This document shows, in pieces, positions 48,960-61,416 of a stretch of DNA of 64,000 nucleotides. Source of the stretch: Diplolepis rosae (lineage: Eukaryota > Arthropoda > Insecta > Hymenoptera > Diplolepididae); contig JAPYXD010000169.1 in NCBI GenBank assembly GCA_030998225.1, positions 682,001 through 746,000 on the forward strand. The letters are read 5' to 3'. A program made the position numbers and the translations under genes. Position 1 is the stretch's first letter; the number at the start of each line of letters is the position of its first letter. A model generated the notes under the pieces. It saw nothing but the letters and a program-made list of their open reading frames with translations. It was not told where the DNA came from and made no database searches.

Positions 48960-51900
48960 TTCACGGTTTATGTTCTTACATCTGGCCACTTTGTCTGGGT
49001 CAGATTTGGTTGTAACTCGCGCATTTTTGGCCACCTTATTTAGGTCAGGTTTCGTTGAACTCGCGTATTACGCGGCTAATTTTTGTACTTATATCAGTCC
49101 TGACGTCCATTTAACTCGCGCATTACTTGGCCACATAATTTTAAGCCAGAGTACGAAGAGCTCGCGCATTACTTGGCCACTTCATATAAAAATTCTGTAC
49201 TAAGAATTTGCGCATTACTTTGCCACCTTATTTAGGTCAGACTTTGTTTGATCTCGCGTATTACGCGGCTATTTTTGCATTTGTATCAGTCCTGACGTCC
49301 ATTGAACTCGCGCATTACTTGGCCACCTTACTGTAAATCAGAGTCCGAAGTGCTTGCGCATTACGTGGCCGCTTTATTCAGGTCAGAGTCTAAGGACCCT
49401 AAGTGTTAATTATTATTTTTTTACCACATTATAAAAATTCATATACCCCTAAGAATTGGCGCATTACTTGGCCAAAAAACTTTAAGTCAGAGTCCGAGGA
49501 GCTTGCGCATTACTTGGCCACTCTTTTCAGGTCAGACTTCGTTCAACTCGCGTATTACGCGGCTATTTGTGTATTTATATCAGTCCTTACGTCCATCGAA
49601 CTTGCGCATTAGTTGGCCACATAACTTTAAGTCAGTGTCCGAAGAGCTCGCGCATTATTTGGCCACTTTATATAAAAATTCTGTACTCCTAAGAATTTTC
49701 GCATTACTTGGCCACATTAGTTAATTCAGGCTATTTCTGTATTTATATCAGTCCTGACGTCCATTGAATTCGCGCATTACTTGGCCACCTTATTTAGGTC
49801 AGACTTCGTTTGATCCCGCGTATTACGCGGCTATTTTTGCATTTATATCAGTCCTGACGTCGATTGAACTCGCGCATTACTTGGCCACCTTACTGTAAAT
49901 CAGAGTCCAAAGTGCTTGCGCATTACTTGGCCGCTTTATTCAGGCCAGAGTCTAAGGACCCTGAGTGTTAATTATTATTTTTTGACCACATTATAAAAAT
50001 TCTTATACCCCTAAGAATTCGCGCATTACTTGGCCACTCTTTTCAGGTCAGACTGCGTTCAACTCGCGTATTACGCGCCTATTTTTGTATTTATATCAGT
50101 CCTGACGTCCATTGAACTCGCGAATTACTTGGCCACTTTATATAAAAATTCTGTACTAAGAATTCGCGCATTACTTTGCCACCTTATTTAGGTCAGACTT
50201 CGTTTGATCTCACGTATTACGCGGCTATTTTTATATTTATATCAGTCCTGACGTCCATTGAACTCGCGCATTACCTAGCCACCTTACTGAGAGTCAGAGT
50301 CCGAAGTGCTTGCGCATTACTTGGCCGCCTTATTCAGGTCATAGTCTAAGGACCATAAGTGTTAATTATTATATTTTTTTGGCCACTTTATATAAATTCT
50401 TATACCCCTAAGAATTCGCGCATTACTTTGCCACCGTATTCAGGTCAGACTTCGTTAGATCTCGCGTATTACACGGCTTTTTGTGCATTTATATCAGTCC
50501 TGACGTCCATTGAACTCGCGCATTACTTGGCCACGTAATTTTAAGCCTGGGTCCGAAGAGCTCACGCATTACTTGGCCACATTAGTTAGGTCAGACTTCG
50601 TTTGATCTCGCATATTCCGCGATTATTTTTGCATTTATATCAGTCCTGACGTCCATTGAACTCGCGCATTACTTGGCCTTCTTACTGAAAGTCAGAGTCC
50701 GAAGTGCTCGCGCATTACTTGGCCGCCTTTTTCAGGTCATAGTCTAAGGAGCCTATGTGTTAATTATTATTTTTTGGCCACGTTATAAAAATTCTTATAC
50801 CCCTAAGAATTCGCGCATTACTTGGTCACTCTTTTCAGGTCAGACTGCGTTCAACTCGCGTATTACGCACCTATTTTTGTATTTATATCAGTCCTGACGT
50901 CCATTGAACTCGCGCATTACTTGGCCACTTTATATAAAAATTCTGTACTAAGAATTTGCGAATTTCTTTGCCTCCTTATTTAGGTCAGACTTCGTTTGAT
51001 CTCGCGTATTACGCGGCTATTTTTGCATTTATATCAGTCCTGACGTTCATTGAACTCGCGCATTACTTGGCCACCTTACTGAACATCTGAGTCCGAAGAG
51101 CTCTCGCATTACTTGGCCACCTTACTCAGAATCAGAGTCTGATGTGCTCGCGCATTACTTGGCCACTTTATATAAAAATTCTGTACTAAGAATTCCCGCA
51201 TTACTTTGCCACCTTTTTTAGGTCAGACTTTGTTTGATCTCGCGTATTACGCTGCTATTTTTGCATTTATATCAGTCCTGACGTCCATTGAACTCGCGCA
51301 TTACTTGGCCACATAATTTTAAGCCTGGGTCCGAAGAGCTCACGCATTACTTGGCCACATTAGTTAGGTCAGACTTCGTTTGATCTCGCATATTCCGCGA
51401 TTATTTTTGCATTTATATCAGTCCTGACGTCCATTGAACTCGCGCATTACTTGGCCACATAATTTTAAGCCTGGGTCCGAAGAGCTCACGCATTACTTGG
51501 CCACATTAGTTAGGTCAGACTTCGTTTGATCTCGCATATTCCGCGATTATTTTCGCATTTATATCAGTCCTGACGTCCATTGAACTCGCGCATTACTTGG
51601 CCTTCTTACTGAAAGTCAGAGTCCGAAGTGCTCGCGCATTACTTGGCCGCCTTTTTCAGGTCATAGTCTAAGGAGCCTATGTGTTAATTATTATTTTTTG
51701 GCCACGTTATAAAAATTCTTATACCCCTAAGAATTCGCGCATTACTTGGTCACTCTTTTCAGGTCAGACTGCGTTCAACTCGCGTATTACGCACCTATTT
51801 TTGTATTTATATCAGTCCTGACGTTCATTGAACTCGCGCATTACTTGGCCACCTTACTGAACATCTGAGTCCGAAGAGCTCTCGCATTACTTGGCCACCT

Positions 51901-52887
51901 TACTCATAATCAGAGTCTGATGTGCTCGCGTATTACTTGGCCACTTTATATAAAAATTCTGTACTAAGAATTCGCGCATTACTTTGCCACCTTATTTAGG
52001 TCAGACTTCGTTTGATCTCGCGTATTACACGGCTTTTTGTGCATTTATATCAGTCCTGACGTCCACTGAACTCGCGCATTACTTGGCCACATAATTTTAA
52101 GCCTGGGTCCGAAGAGCTCACGCATTACTTGGCCACATTAGTTAGGTCAGACTTCGTTTGATCTCGCATATTCCGCGATTATTTTTGCATTTATATCAGT
52201 CCTGACGTCCATTGAACTCGCGCATTACTTGGCCTTCTTACTGAAAGTCAGAGTCCGAAGTGCTCGCGCATTACTTGGCCGCCTTTTTCAGGTCATAGTC
52301 TAAGGAGCCTACGTGTTAATTATTATTTTTTGGCCACGTTATAAAAATTCTTATACCCCTAAGAATTCGCGCATTACTTGGTCACTCTTTTCAGGTCAGA
52401 CTGCGTTCAACTCGCGTATTACGCACCTATTTTTGTATTTATATCAGTCCTGACGTCCGTTGAACTCGCGCATTACTTGGCCACTTTATATAAAAATTCT
52501 GTACTAAGAATTTGCGCATTTCTTTGCCTCCTTATTTAGGTCATACTTCGTTTGATCTCGCGTATTACGCGGCTATTTTTGCATTTATATCAGTCCTGAC
52601 GTTCATTGAACTCGCGCATTACTTGGCCACCTTACTGAAAATCTGAGTCCAAAGAGCTCTCGCATTACTTGGCCACCTTACTCAGAATCAGAGTCTGATG
52701 TGCTCGCGCATTACTTGGCCACCTTACTCAGAATTAGATTTCGATGTGCTCGCGCATTACTTGGCCCCTTTTTATCAGTCTTAGAATCCGTAGTGCTACT
52801 GTATTAATTGGCCACTCTATTTAAGTCAGAGTTCGAATAACTCTCGTAATATTTTGCCACTTTACAACAGTCTTATAATCTGAAAAA
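48960..52887 (+). repeat. Satellite array of the plus-strand PLE (~3.9 kb)
   Basis: The same unit family as 36601-43480 in reverse complement (CTCGCGCATTACTTGGCCAC core), so the polarity relative to the RT ORF is the same. Its own local duplications differ. For example, a segment beginning AAGCCTGGGTCCGAAGAGCTC recurs near 50544, 51321, 51471 and 52102. It runs without a gap into pseudo-LTR C. Confidence 0.95.
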
Positions 52888-53956
52888 CTCGGACATCATA
52901 CTTATAAACTTAATATTGTATTTTTCCGGGTTCCAGTTATTAAGAATCAGAAGTTTCGAAAAACCAGGAAATTAATTTTTCGTGAATTTCCACTTTAGTT
53001 GCATTTTACTTTCTATATCCACAAAAATGTGTATAATTTTTACGACGTCGGGACCGTAGTGAGTGCCTTTCCTTACAGAGTTTTTCGAGCATGTGGTGGG
53101 TCTTTGCTTTTGTCGGACGCTTGAGCACATAATAATCTCAAGTGCCGGCGACATTAAAATAAGGTTTTACTGTGTATAACCCTTGGTGTTGGAACCTGAC
53201 CTATCTGGCGAATGCTTTCTATACACGTCAAACTCTGAACACTAGTCTTCCTAAATACGACTTCTTCCCAAATCAGTTTTCTTTTAGCCATGTGGCAGAG
53301 TGGTGGACTTACTTTCGTCTGTCATCTCTGCGGCTTCGGAGAAAATACAAAATAAAAATTTTTCCGTACCAATTACATCGTTCTTATTGTTTTAACTTCA
53401 GTGTCCTTTACTTCTGGCGCTCGTGAATGTGTGTGGTTTGCTGTGCGTGCTTTACCAAGGATCCACGTTATATTCTCCATCGTGTTGTTTCTTTCTTTGG
53501 TGAAATAATTGTGTTTATATATGTGCCCTTGAGAGAGTGCGTTCCGCGGTCGCATTTTTCACGGTTCCTGTGGGAGAGGATTACTCGTTGGAACAGTTTT
53601 TGGAACGGCCTGGTTCCTTCACACCTAGGAACTCGCTTACCCATAAGTCTTTCCGCATGTTTACTCTATCTTTTTCTAATATCAATAATCAAAGGAAAAA
53701 AAGAAAAAAACAAAAAATACAATAATTATTAAGTTGCATGTCTTAGTTAATAAATATTTAAAGGTTACTATTAAGCTAATTGGCACTGAAGAGGGCCCCC
53801 ATTTGTGGCCGAAACGTTTGCCTTTTGTATTTTTTATGTGTTCTATCATTTAAAAAAATAAATCCGTATCAAAACTGACCCCATGCCAAATTAACTATTA
53901 CAAAATCATTATTGTGGGTCAATAAAACATTGAACATGTACGGAAACATGTCACGA
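52888..53956 (+). repeat. PLE pseudo-LTR, copy C
   Basis: Matches copy B from ACTCGGACATCATAC to ATGTCACGA. After 53956 the sequence is unrelated AT-rich DNA, so this is the 3' border of the element. It has the same tRNA-like box (about 53293) and hammerhead-like motif (53786-53815). Confidence 0.9.
53786..53815 (+). ncRNA. Hammerhead-like motif, pseudo-LTR C
   Basis: Identical core to copy B (CTGAAGA, stem, GAAAC). Here TGCCAAATTAACTATT downstream pairs well with the upstream AGCTAATTGGCA. Confidence 0.45.
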
Positions 53957-54530
53957 TATAAAATATATTATATCTAATATTTTATCGAACAGCACACTTT
54001 AAGATTTCATTGGTATTGGGATACACATTTTTAAAATTACACGACTTTTTGTAACATGTTTAACCCCAGCATATAGAATCCATAAAAGACTTTCTAAAAA
54101 TATTTTAATTAGGTTAACAAATCACTATGAAGACATACTAAAAAAAAATCTCTTAAAATTTTAATTTTCTTACACACTTCTTAATTTCCTTTTAAAAGAT
54201 CTAAATTAAAATTTTTTTTGTAATATCTTTCTATAAAATAAATCACTTTAACGAAAGTTGAAACTCCAGGTCAACCTGTAATTTCCGATCGTAGTTTATA
54301 TATATATTAGCGTTTTTCACAAAAAAAAGTTGGTTGTTTGTCCGCGGCCGTATCGCGACAATTGGTTTCTGTAGGTGAGAAAATACTTACCTAATTTTTG
54401 CAGATTAAAAAAAAAATGTAGAGGTCGCGAGCATCAATTTTATGTAAAAATTAAGATTTTTGTAGTTTTCATTTTTTAAAAGCTTAAATATTAATTATAG
54501 AGAAATACTCGATAGATGATATATATATAT
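53957..54530. other. AT-rich flank of the PLE
   Basis: No gene is seen. It ends in a short (TA)n run at about 54521-54541, next to the fold-back arm. Confidence 0.45.
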
Positions 54531-55711
54531 ATATATATATGCAAATTGTCATGTAGAAGATGTAAATTCCAAAAAATGTTATAGATACAAAGCTTCAAAA
54601 TTTTAATATAAAACTTCAAGCATTTATTGACCTTGAATTCCATTGGAAAATTTGTTGTTTACTGTTCAAATCTTCCTCCGATTTCAGAAGAAGAGACAAA
54701 TAAAAATTACAAAATACTTGATTAAAAAAATTGAACTCGTCCATATGATCTTGTCATATTGTAACAAGATTTGAACACGTCGGACGAAAATTTTTATGTC
54801 AAATTTAATATCGATAAATATTTACATGTTCATATGAAGATATTAATGAACACATATTTTAGCTTTTTAATTTATCCACATCTGTTAGAAAATTTTTCCT
54901 TTCCATAGACCATTTCATTTTTTTAATGAAAAGTCTGTGCTTAGGCTACAAAAATGTGAGATGAAAATATTTCTAACATAAAACTGAGAATGTAAATTTT
55001 AAACTTTGAATTTTATGTTTATCTCTTCTTAATAGAAAATATCTGTCTAACTAAAAAGTTTTGAAATGTACAAAATTGATAAGAAGTATGGAAATTTGAA
55101 TAGGAATATATATATTGATTCAAATTTGGGACATTTATTGGCATCAAATTTTACTGAAAGTTTATTTTTGAAGTGTTCGAATGCTTATAAAATTTTACAC
55201 GATATTTCAGATTTTTATTTTAGGCAGATTTTTTCCAAAATATCGAAAAAAAGTGTTGTTTCTTAAATAACATATTTCGTAAATTTGAAATTTTCGTCTG
55301 CTTCGCGCCTCTTTTACACGGTTTCGACAGAAATACACAATTCTTAATTCCGACTTGATAACCGAAAGCGTGAAATCTAGAAATAGCATTGCATGGAGGA
55401 AGCGAGGAGAATAAGGAGAAGTGGGACGACTCGTTCTCGCGTGCAAGAGCGACGAGGAAGAAACAAGGGCAGCGCGCGCCGCTGACCCTCCATAGAAATT
55501 CTGATGGTAAGTCATTTCTGGATTTTCTAACTTTCATTATTTACCGACGCGCAAAGTACACCTTTTGCGCAACGCGTTCAGAGGGCGCGTTTATCAGCCC
55601 ACTTTTGTGAAATTCTCTTATTCCATTACTTTAGCAAAATCCCTACTCATTTCTGGTAATGCATACTATTTTTCATAGCAACTCTTTCGAGAATCTGATT
55701 GGCTGTAACTG

Positions 55712-56032
55712 TGGAGCGGGTTGAAACAGCGACTTTCAACCCTAGGGTTGAAAATCGTAGTTTCAACCCGCTCTACAGCTACCGAAAATCGGATTTTCAA
55801 AGGAGGCGTTATGAAAACATTTTTGTGTCCAAACGGGCGGAAAAAGTCACATTGCATGCTTGTGCGTAGAGCGGCATACAGTCAATTGTGCCTCGGCGTC
55901 AAAATCGGGCGACATGTTCATACCGCCCGCTTCAACGGGCAAAATGTTCATACCGCACGAAACTTGACTGCCCGCGGCTAACTACGCACTCGCACGCAAC
56001 GCGACTTTTTCCACCAATTTGGACACAAAACG
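55712..56032. repeat. Nested small inverted repeats in a CpG-rich patch
   Basis: The first palindrome (about 55712-55783) pairs GAGCGGGTTGAAAC with GTTTCAACCCGCTC around the centre CAACCCTAGGGTTG. The second pair is TTTTGTGTCCAAACGG near 55820 with its diverged complement ending near 56032; between them, CATGTTCATACCGC and ATGTTCATACCGC repeat directly. Confidence 0.75.
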
Positions 56033-56548
56033 TCGTGTGTACCTCGAGCGACATGGTAGCGATGTGACTCGTGCGAATACCGCCCTCGCTACGCTCGGGT
56101 GGGTACACTTCGCACTCGTCACAATCGCCACCATGCCGCCCTTGGTACACAATCTACTATTGTTATATCGGCTTTGCGGACAATCCACTTTAGATTGAAT
56201 TTGCAAGCAAGGCTTTACAGAAATATAAATTATTATCATATCTAAATAGTTTATTTTACTCAATAGAAAGATTCCAAAATTTCTAAAATTAAATTTTAAT
56301 TATTTGGGCACGTTTAGTGATGAAATAAGATGGAAGGTTATTTATAATTTTTTAATATAATTTTTATTCATAGATGATTAAACTACATTAGTTCTGAAAA
56401 TGTTGAGAACTAAGAAAAAATCCGCGTTAATACAGAAAGTATTGAAAATGCCCTATTATCTATGTAATGTGACCAGTGTGCTCAGATTGCAAACCGGGGT
56501 ACTTACAGACGCGATTGCACGCCGTATCCGTGTGAAGCGAATAGGGAG

Positions 56549-57943
56549 TAGGGATGGGCGATTCTACTCGATTTTTTTGAATCATTCGATTCTCCTGCCT
56601 TCAGAATCGATTCTGGAATCGATTATTTACGAAAACGATTCTTGAAGTATCGATTTTGTTTCAACGAAGAATCGGTCAACCAGAATCGACTCACTTTTTA
56701 TCATTGTGCATCAATGTGTATGTCACATTCTCTTCCAAAATTTCAAGTAAACTAAGGTAAGTAAAGAGTTCATGTGATAATAAGTAATAATTACTTTAAT
56801 CATTTAACAAATTTTCAACTTGACAATTCAAAGTGCAAGTGGATTTGGATAGTATATTTGTTTAATGTGTGCGTTGTGTTTGTGATTACCGATGTCGGTG
56901 TCTATATTTCGAAAAACAATTAAAATTAAAGTACAATTATCCCAAAATTGAATAATTGTATACACATATTATTAAGAATATTTCTAATATTTTATTTATG
57001 TTCCAGATTCCATGAATCAATAAAAAAATGGAAATCAAGTATCCTAAATACATTTGCGTGGATATATTTAAATATATATATAAAATATATCCTTGTTTTG
57101 AATAAATGTCCTTCCTATTTTAGATTCTTTAATTTACAAGCAAGTTTAATATGGGATTGGCAACTTCGATTTTTGAATTTTTACTGTATGTTTAGAACGA
57201 TATTTTATATTTTATACGTGAATTCTAATTTTGAAGTACACACGGAGAAAAAAATCTAACTATTATAGTAGGCTGAGCTCTATCCTATTAAAGCACCGAA
57301 CTTAATGTGCGAAATTGGTATGAGCTTCTACCAGTATTGGCATCAACTCGTGCATTTTTAGCATGAAATGTCTTATACTATAAAAGAAACAAGCGCATGC
57401 CATTATTGCTATTGTCATATGCTGTCATAGCAAGGTTCTCGCCTGACTACGGTTGTAAGGGAGCTCATACTGAAATAGGCTGAATTTCTTACAACGGAGA
57501 GAACACGTGAGGTGCTACGCGTTCGAAAGTTGTAAGAGTTGTAAGAGAACTCATACTGAAATAGGATGGGTTTCTTGCAATCATAGTAAGGCCAAGTTCC
57601 AACTATTTTCGCAAGGGACAACTACTCTAAAACCATTAAACTTGCTACTTTTTTAGCATGAAGGGATCCCTGCTTAAAACGTATTATTTTTTCACCACGA
57701 TAGCAAGAACGAAACCTGCTACAAAAGCATGACTAGTGCTCCTACTATTAGTCAGATTTTTTTCTCCGTGCAGTTTTAACTTTTTTAGTGATCAAAATGC
57801 GCTAAAATCAATTTCTTTGTACCTTTAAGTATCGATTCCTCGATTCTTCGTTTCTTTAAAAAATAATCGATTCCTTGGTATCGATTATTCAAAAGTATCG
57901 ATTCTGAGGTATCGATTCTTTTTAGCAGAATCGCCCATCCCTA
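56549..57943. mobile_element. hAT-type element with 8-bp duplication, carrying a nested element
   Basis: The ends are TAGGGATGGGCGATTCT and its exact complement AGAATCGCCCATCCCTA. The 8-bp target duplication ATAGGGAG lies at 56541-56548 and 57944-57951. Subterminal ATCGATT repeats are dense at both ends (56580-56690 and 57830-57920). The interior is noncoding. A second element (57241-57770) is inserted inside. Confidence 0.92.
57241..57770. mobile_element. CACGGAG-ended MITE nested in the hAT element
   Basis: The left end is CACGGAGAAAAAAATCTAAC and the right end, inward, CACGGAGAAAAAAATCTGAC, continuing ACTA-TAGTAGG on both sides. CA flanks each end. Inside, a unit starting GTTGTAAGxGARCTCATACT is duplicated (about 57448 and 57534). 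A fragment of the same family lies at 20450-20545. Confidence 0.88.
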
Positions 57944-58184
57944 ATAGGGAGAGACGACGGGGCGCGCTGCTTTTGTTCCTTCCTTGTCGTTCTTGCGTGC
58001 GAGAACGACACTTCAACTTCTTCTTATTCTCCTCGCTTCCTCCTTGGAATGCTATTTTTAGATTTCACGCTGTCTGTTATAGAGTCGAAATTGAGAATTA
58101 TATTTTTCTCGACTCCGTGCAAAAGAGGCGGGAACTAGATGACAGTTTCGAATTTACGAAATATGTAGTTGAAGAAATAATACT

Positions 58185-60145
58185 TCTTTTTTCAATATTT
58201 TTGAAAAAATCTGCTTGATTTAAATATCTGAAAGGTCCTAGGAAATTGTATAAGGAGTTTAACACTTAAAAAATAAACATACAGCAAAATTTAATACCAA
58301 TCAATATTTAGAATTTTAACCAATATAAGAATTTAATAGAATTTTAGATTTTCAAATTAAATCTTAAATCATGAATTTCGGATTTCCATACATCTTACCC
58401 GTACATTTAAAAAAATTTTAATCGAAGAATTATTTTTTTTATGAAGAATATCTTAATAGAAAATTTCTATTTCAGTTTGAAATTGATATACTCAATTTTA
58501 TGTTAGAATTATTTTCATCTTACGATTTTTTGACAAGACGAAAAATGAAATACTCTACGTAAAGAACAAAATTTCTAATAGAAGTACAGTACATAAATTA
58601 TAAAACTAAAAAATGTGTTCATTGAAATCTTCAGATGACCATGTAAGTATTTATTGACTTGAAATTTTACATGAAAATTTTTGTTTCAAGTGATCAATAC
58701 TTATTACCTTTTTACAAGATCTTATGGACGAGTGCAATTTTTTAATGAAATATTTTGTAATATTCATAATTTGTCTGTTCTTCAGATATCATTGGAAGAT
58801 GAAATTCAAAGTCAATAAATGTTCAACGTTTTATATGAATACATTAATTCCTAAATTTGGAACTTTTATATTCATTCTCAAAATACTTTACCTCTGTAGA
58901 GAATTTTCATATTCTGAATTCAAAATGTATGCTTAGGCTAAAAAAAGTAATATAAAAATAATGTTAGTATAGAATTGAATATATCGATTTTGAACTTGAA
59001 AAATACTTGCCTGAATTAAACTGTTGGAAGATCTTCTAAAATTATTAGGAGATTTAAAAACTCGAAATATAATTTACTCGTAAAATTAAAAGTCAAAAAT
59101 TGTTTGAAATTTCACGTCAATATATGGTATTGATCAAAAACTTTTGTAGTTTTTAAGTCAACTACTTTATTGAAAAAAATTCTCTTCTTCGTACAGCATT
59201 TAATTTTTGAAGTACACCTGTCGGCAACGTATCCTATCTGATACGCGACTAGTGATTCTCTGGTAATGTAGGCAGTGGCAGAAATTTCAAACTCAACTAA
59301 TTAATTTTAAACATTTCTTGACTTTTGATTTTACTAGTAAATTATATTTAAAGTTTGTAAATCTCCTATTCATTTTACAAGATCTTCCAACAGTTTAAGG
59401 GTGGAACCTGGTTTAGAATGCCGAAAATTGCATTATATTCGGCACAGTTTTTTAGGCTGTCTAACTTATGAAATGTTTCAAGTACTGTTGAAGTAGGTCA
59501 TAGATACAGAAATCTTGCAGAAAAAATTTATTTTTATTTTATTCGATAATCTTAAGCAATAAAAATTCGTATTTGTTTGGGGCACTACTCGCTTGAAGAT
59601 TCTCCACTGCGTACATCATAGCGATCGTCCTTTTTATCTGAAACATTGAAACCAAATTTTTTTTTGCACTTTAGGAGTTTATCTTCTATTTAAGCCCAAG
59701 AAATTTATTGAAATGTTAAAAATTGCAAATTTTATGAGTGTTTAAAAAAAAAATTCGCGTTTTACTGACGAAATTTTGAGATGTATGGAAATTGGAAATT
59801 CATGATTTAAGATTTAATTTGAAAACCTAAAATTCTTTTCAATTTTTATATTGGTTAAAATCCTAAATATTGATTGGTATCAAATTTAACTGAACGTTTA
59901 TTTTGCAAGTGTTTAAATCCTTATACAATTTTGTAGGACCTTTCAGATGCCCAAATCAAGCAGATTTTTTCAAAAATATTGAAGCAGAGATTTTTATTTC
60001 AAAAATTAAATGCGGTACGAAAAAGAGAATTTTTTCAAATGAAGTAGGTGACAGTTTAATTTAGGCAAGTATTTTTCAAGTTCAAAATCGATATATTCAA
60101 TTCTATACTAAAATTATTTTTATCTTAATTTTTTTTTAGCCTAAG
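58185..60145. repeat. Second, nested set of inverted repeats
   Basis: About 58185-58400 is the inverted counterpart of 59780-60000, and 58940-59030 of 60040-60145. 59030-59110 faces 59290-59400, and 59165-59215 faces about 59996-60055. Together with the left arm at 54.5-55.5 kb there are three copies of parts of one repeat. The LTR at 60146 interrupts or borders the last copy. Confidence 0.7.
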
Positions 60146-60838
60146 TGTAAGGTCCTGTGACCGGCTGTGAAAATAGAAAGGCGTACGGATGGATAATTAA
60201 GGGATAAGACACTCTTAAAAGAGTAATAGGGTTGTTTATTAACTAACAATACGCACAACGATATTTCTTAAAGGTAGATTCACTCAATCATGCATATCGA
60301 GTGGCGGTCCTCCAAACACTGCCTACCCCCACGCCGTCCCTTACTCATCAAGTGAAAAGGGCGCTTTTCCTCTCTCTGCCGCTTTTCCGTAGGTCCTGGG
60401 GACTCCACGCGCAGTGGTGTCGCCAGGACCGTTTCCACACGCATATTCACACCCACATCCCACAATCGGTCGTCCTGACCTTCGGCTGACCTCAGCCGAG
60501 CGCCTAATCGCTTTCAACTTTACAAGCTTTACATATATGCTTTCACTTGAATCGCTCTTTTTATTTGGCTCTTTATTTGGTTCTTTTAATTTACTCTATT
60601 GCAATATATAAGATATTATAGGACTCTCGTTACAAAAGAGATTCCAAGTTACTTCAAGTATACGCTACTATAATAGATAAAATTTCATCAAACTTCAAAT
60701 ATATAAAACTCCAAACTGCTTATATCCAAAAGAAAACTCTGAAATATTGTACGCCCTTAAAATATAAAATTCTTAAGCTGTAATTCGGAACAAAAAAATC
60801 ACTCGTTTGTTTTTCTTTTCCCTTTTAGCACTGTTACA
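60146..60838 (-). repeat. 3' LTR of gypsy element C
   Basis: On the minus strand it starts TGTAACAGTGCTAAAAGG at 60838 and ends CCTTACA at 60146. It follows the integrase C-terminus by about 60 bases. The borders are inferred from TG...CA ends only. Confidence 0.65.
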
Positions 60839-60897
60839 CCCGTTCGATATTCATACGTGCTTCAGAATATTAGAAAAGTAAAACTCTCGTTCGCACT

Positions 60898-61400
60898 TCA
60901 TTCATTTACAAGCTCTTCGTCCTGACATCCTTGGAGGTCCTCTTCGAGATCGTCTCGGAAGCCGCGCCATGGCTTCATGAAGTCTGCTGATGATGTAGTG
61001 ATGATTGGGCCTTCGTGGTCGCCGATCTTCTCGACGGCGTAACTATTATGTTCGTTACACTTGGTAATGCGGTAGGGGCCAAAATATTTTATTGGAAATT
61101 TTAAGCCCGCTCCTGGCTGCATACGCTGGATTGCCACCAGGTCGCCTTCTTCGTACTTCGTTGCCACCTTGCGATGGCGATTGAACTGCTTGGTGTTCTC
61201 TCTTTGTATCTTGTCGATGGCTTTTTTGGCTTTGTCGCGCAACTTGCTGCGCGCCTCGTTATAATTTCCGTTGGCATCGTGCTCGATAAGCTCGAACAGA
61301 TTAGCGTCCTCTGGGTAGCGTAGTTTCCTTCCGAACAGTAATTTATAAGGACTGATGTTGACTGCTCTCTGCTAAGTTCCATTGATCGCCTGTTGGACCT
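60898..61400 (-). pseudogene. Integrase C-terminus of element C
   Basis: It has the KLLFGRKLRYPED-type block after the core and a charged helix (RDKAKKAIDKIQRENTKQFN). The C-terminal GPY/F-type module follows (KYEEGDLVAI, then KYFGPYRITK), ending in a Glu/Asp-rich tail at the stop 60898. A frameshift near 61415 and an in-frame TAG near 61372 separate it from the integrase core. Confidence 0.8.
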
Positions 61401-61416
61401 TACTTACTCGCTTGTA

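Larger units (their letters stand above)
35588..53956. mobile_element. Two giant Penelope-like elements, head to head, each with an internal satellite array
   Basis: Reading left to right: pseudo-LTR A (minus), satellite array, RT/GIY-YIG ORF (minus, 5' truncated at about 45330), pseudo-LTR B (plus), RT/GIY-YIG ORF (plus, broken), satellite array, pseudo-LTR C (plus). In both units the array starts within about 60 bases of the ORF stop and runs right up to the downstream pseudo-LTR. In element orientation both arrays have the same polarity. The plus unit spans 45332-53956 (8.6 kb) and the minus unit about 9.7 kb, against roughly 2.5-4 kb for ordinary PLEs. A terminal repeat plus a 5'-truncated inverted copy is a known PLE arrangement. 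Confidence 0.85.
54540..58930. mobile_element. Fold-back structure with ~1-kb inverted arms
   Basis: About 54540-55495 is matched in inverted orientation by 57955-58930. For example, AAATCTAGAAATAGCATTGC at 55374 faces its diverged complement near 58045, and GAGGAAGCGAGGAGAATAAG at 55395 faces a close complement near 58025. The arms are moderately diverged. The 2.4-kb middle contains a hAT element (56549-57943), further small inverted repeats, and a CpG-rich patch near 55430-56130. No transposase was recognised. Confidence 0.75.

Noticed and set aside
36601..52887. CRISPR-like pattern of a 20-base repeat with variable spacers
   Set aside because: The spacers recur many times, unit length varies, there is no cas gene, and the context is an animal genome. 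It is satellite DNA.
57973..58218. Open frames similar at 55.2-55.5 kb and 58.0-58.2 kb
   Set aside because: They are the two arms of the fold-back repeat; composition is noncoding and frames are not conserved between the arms.
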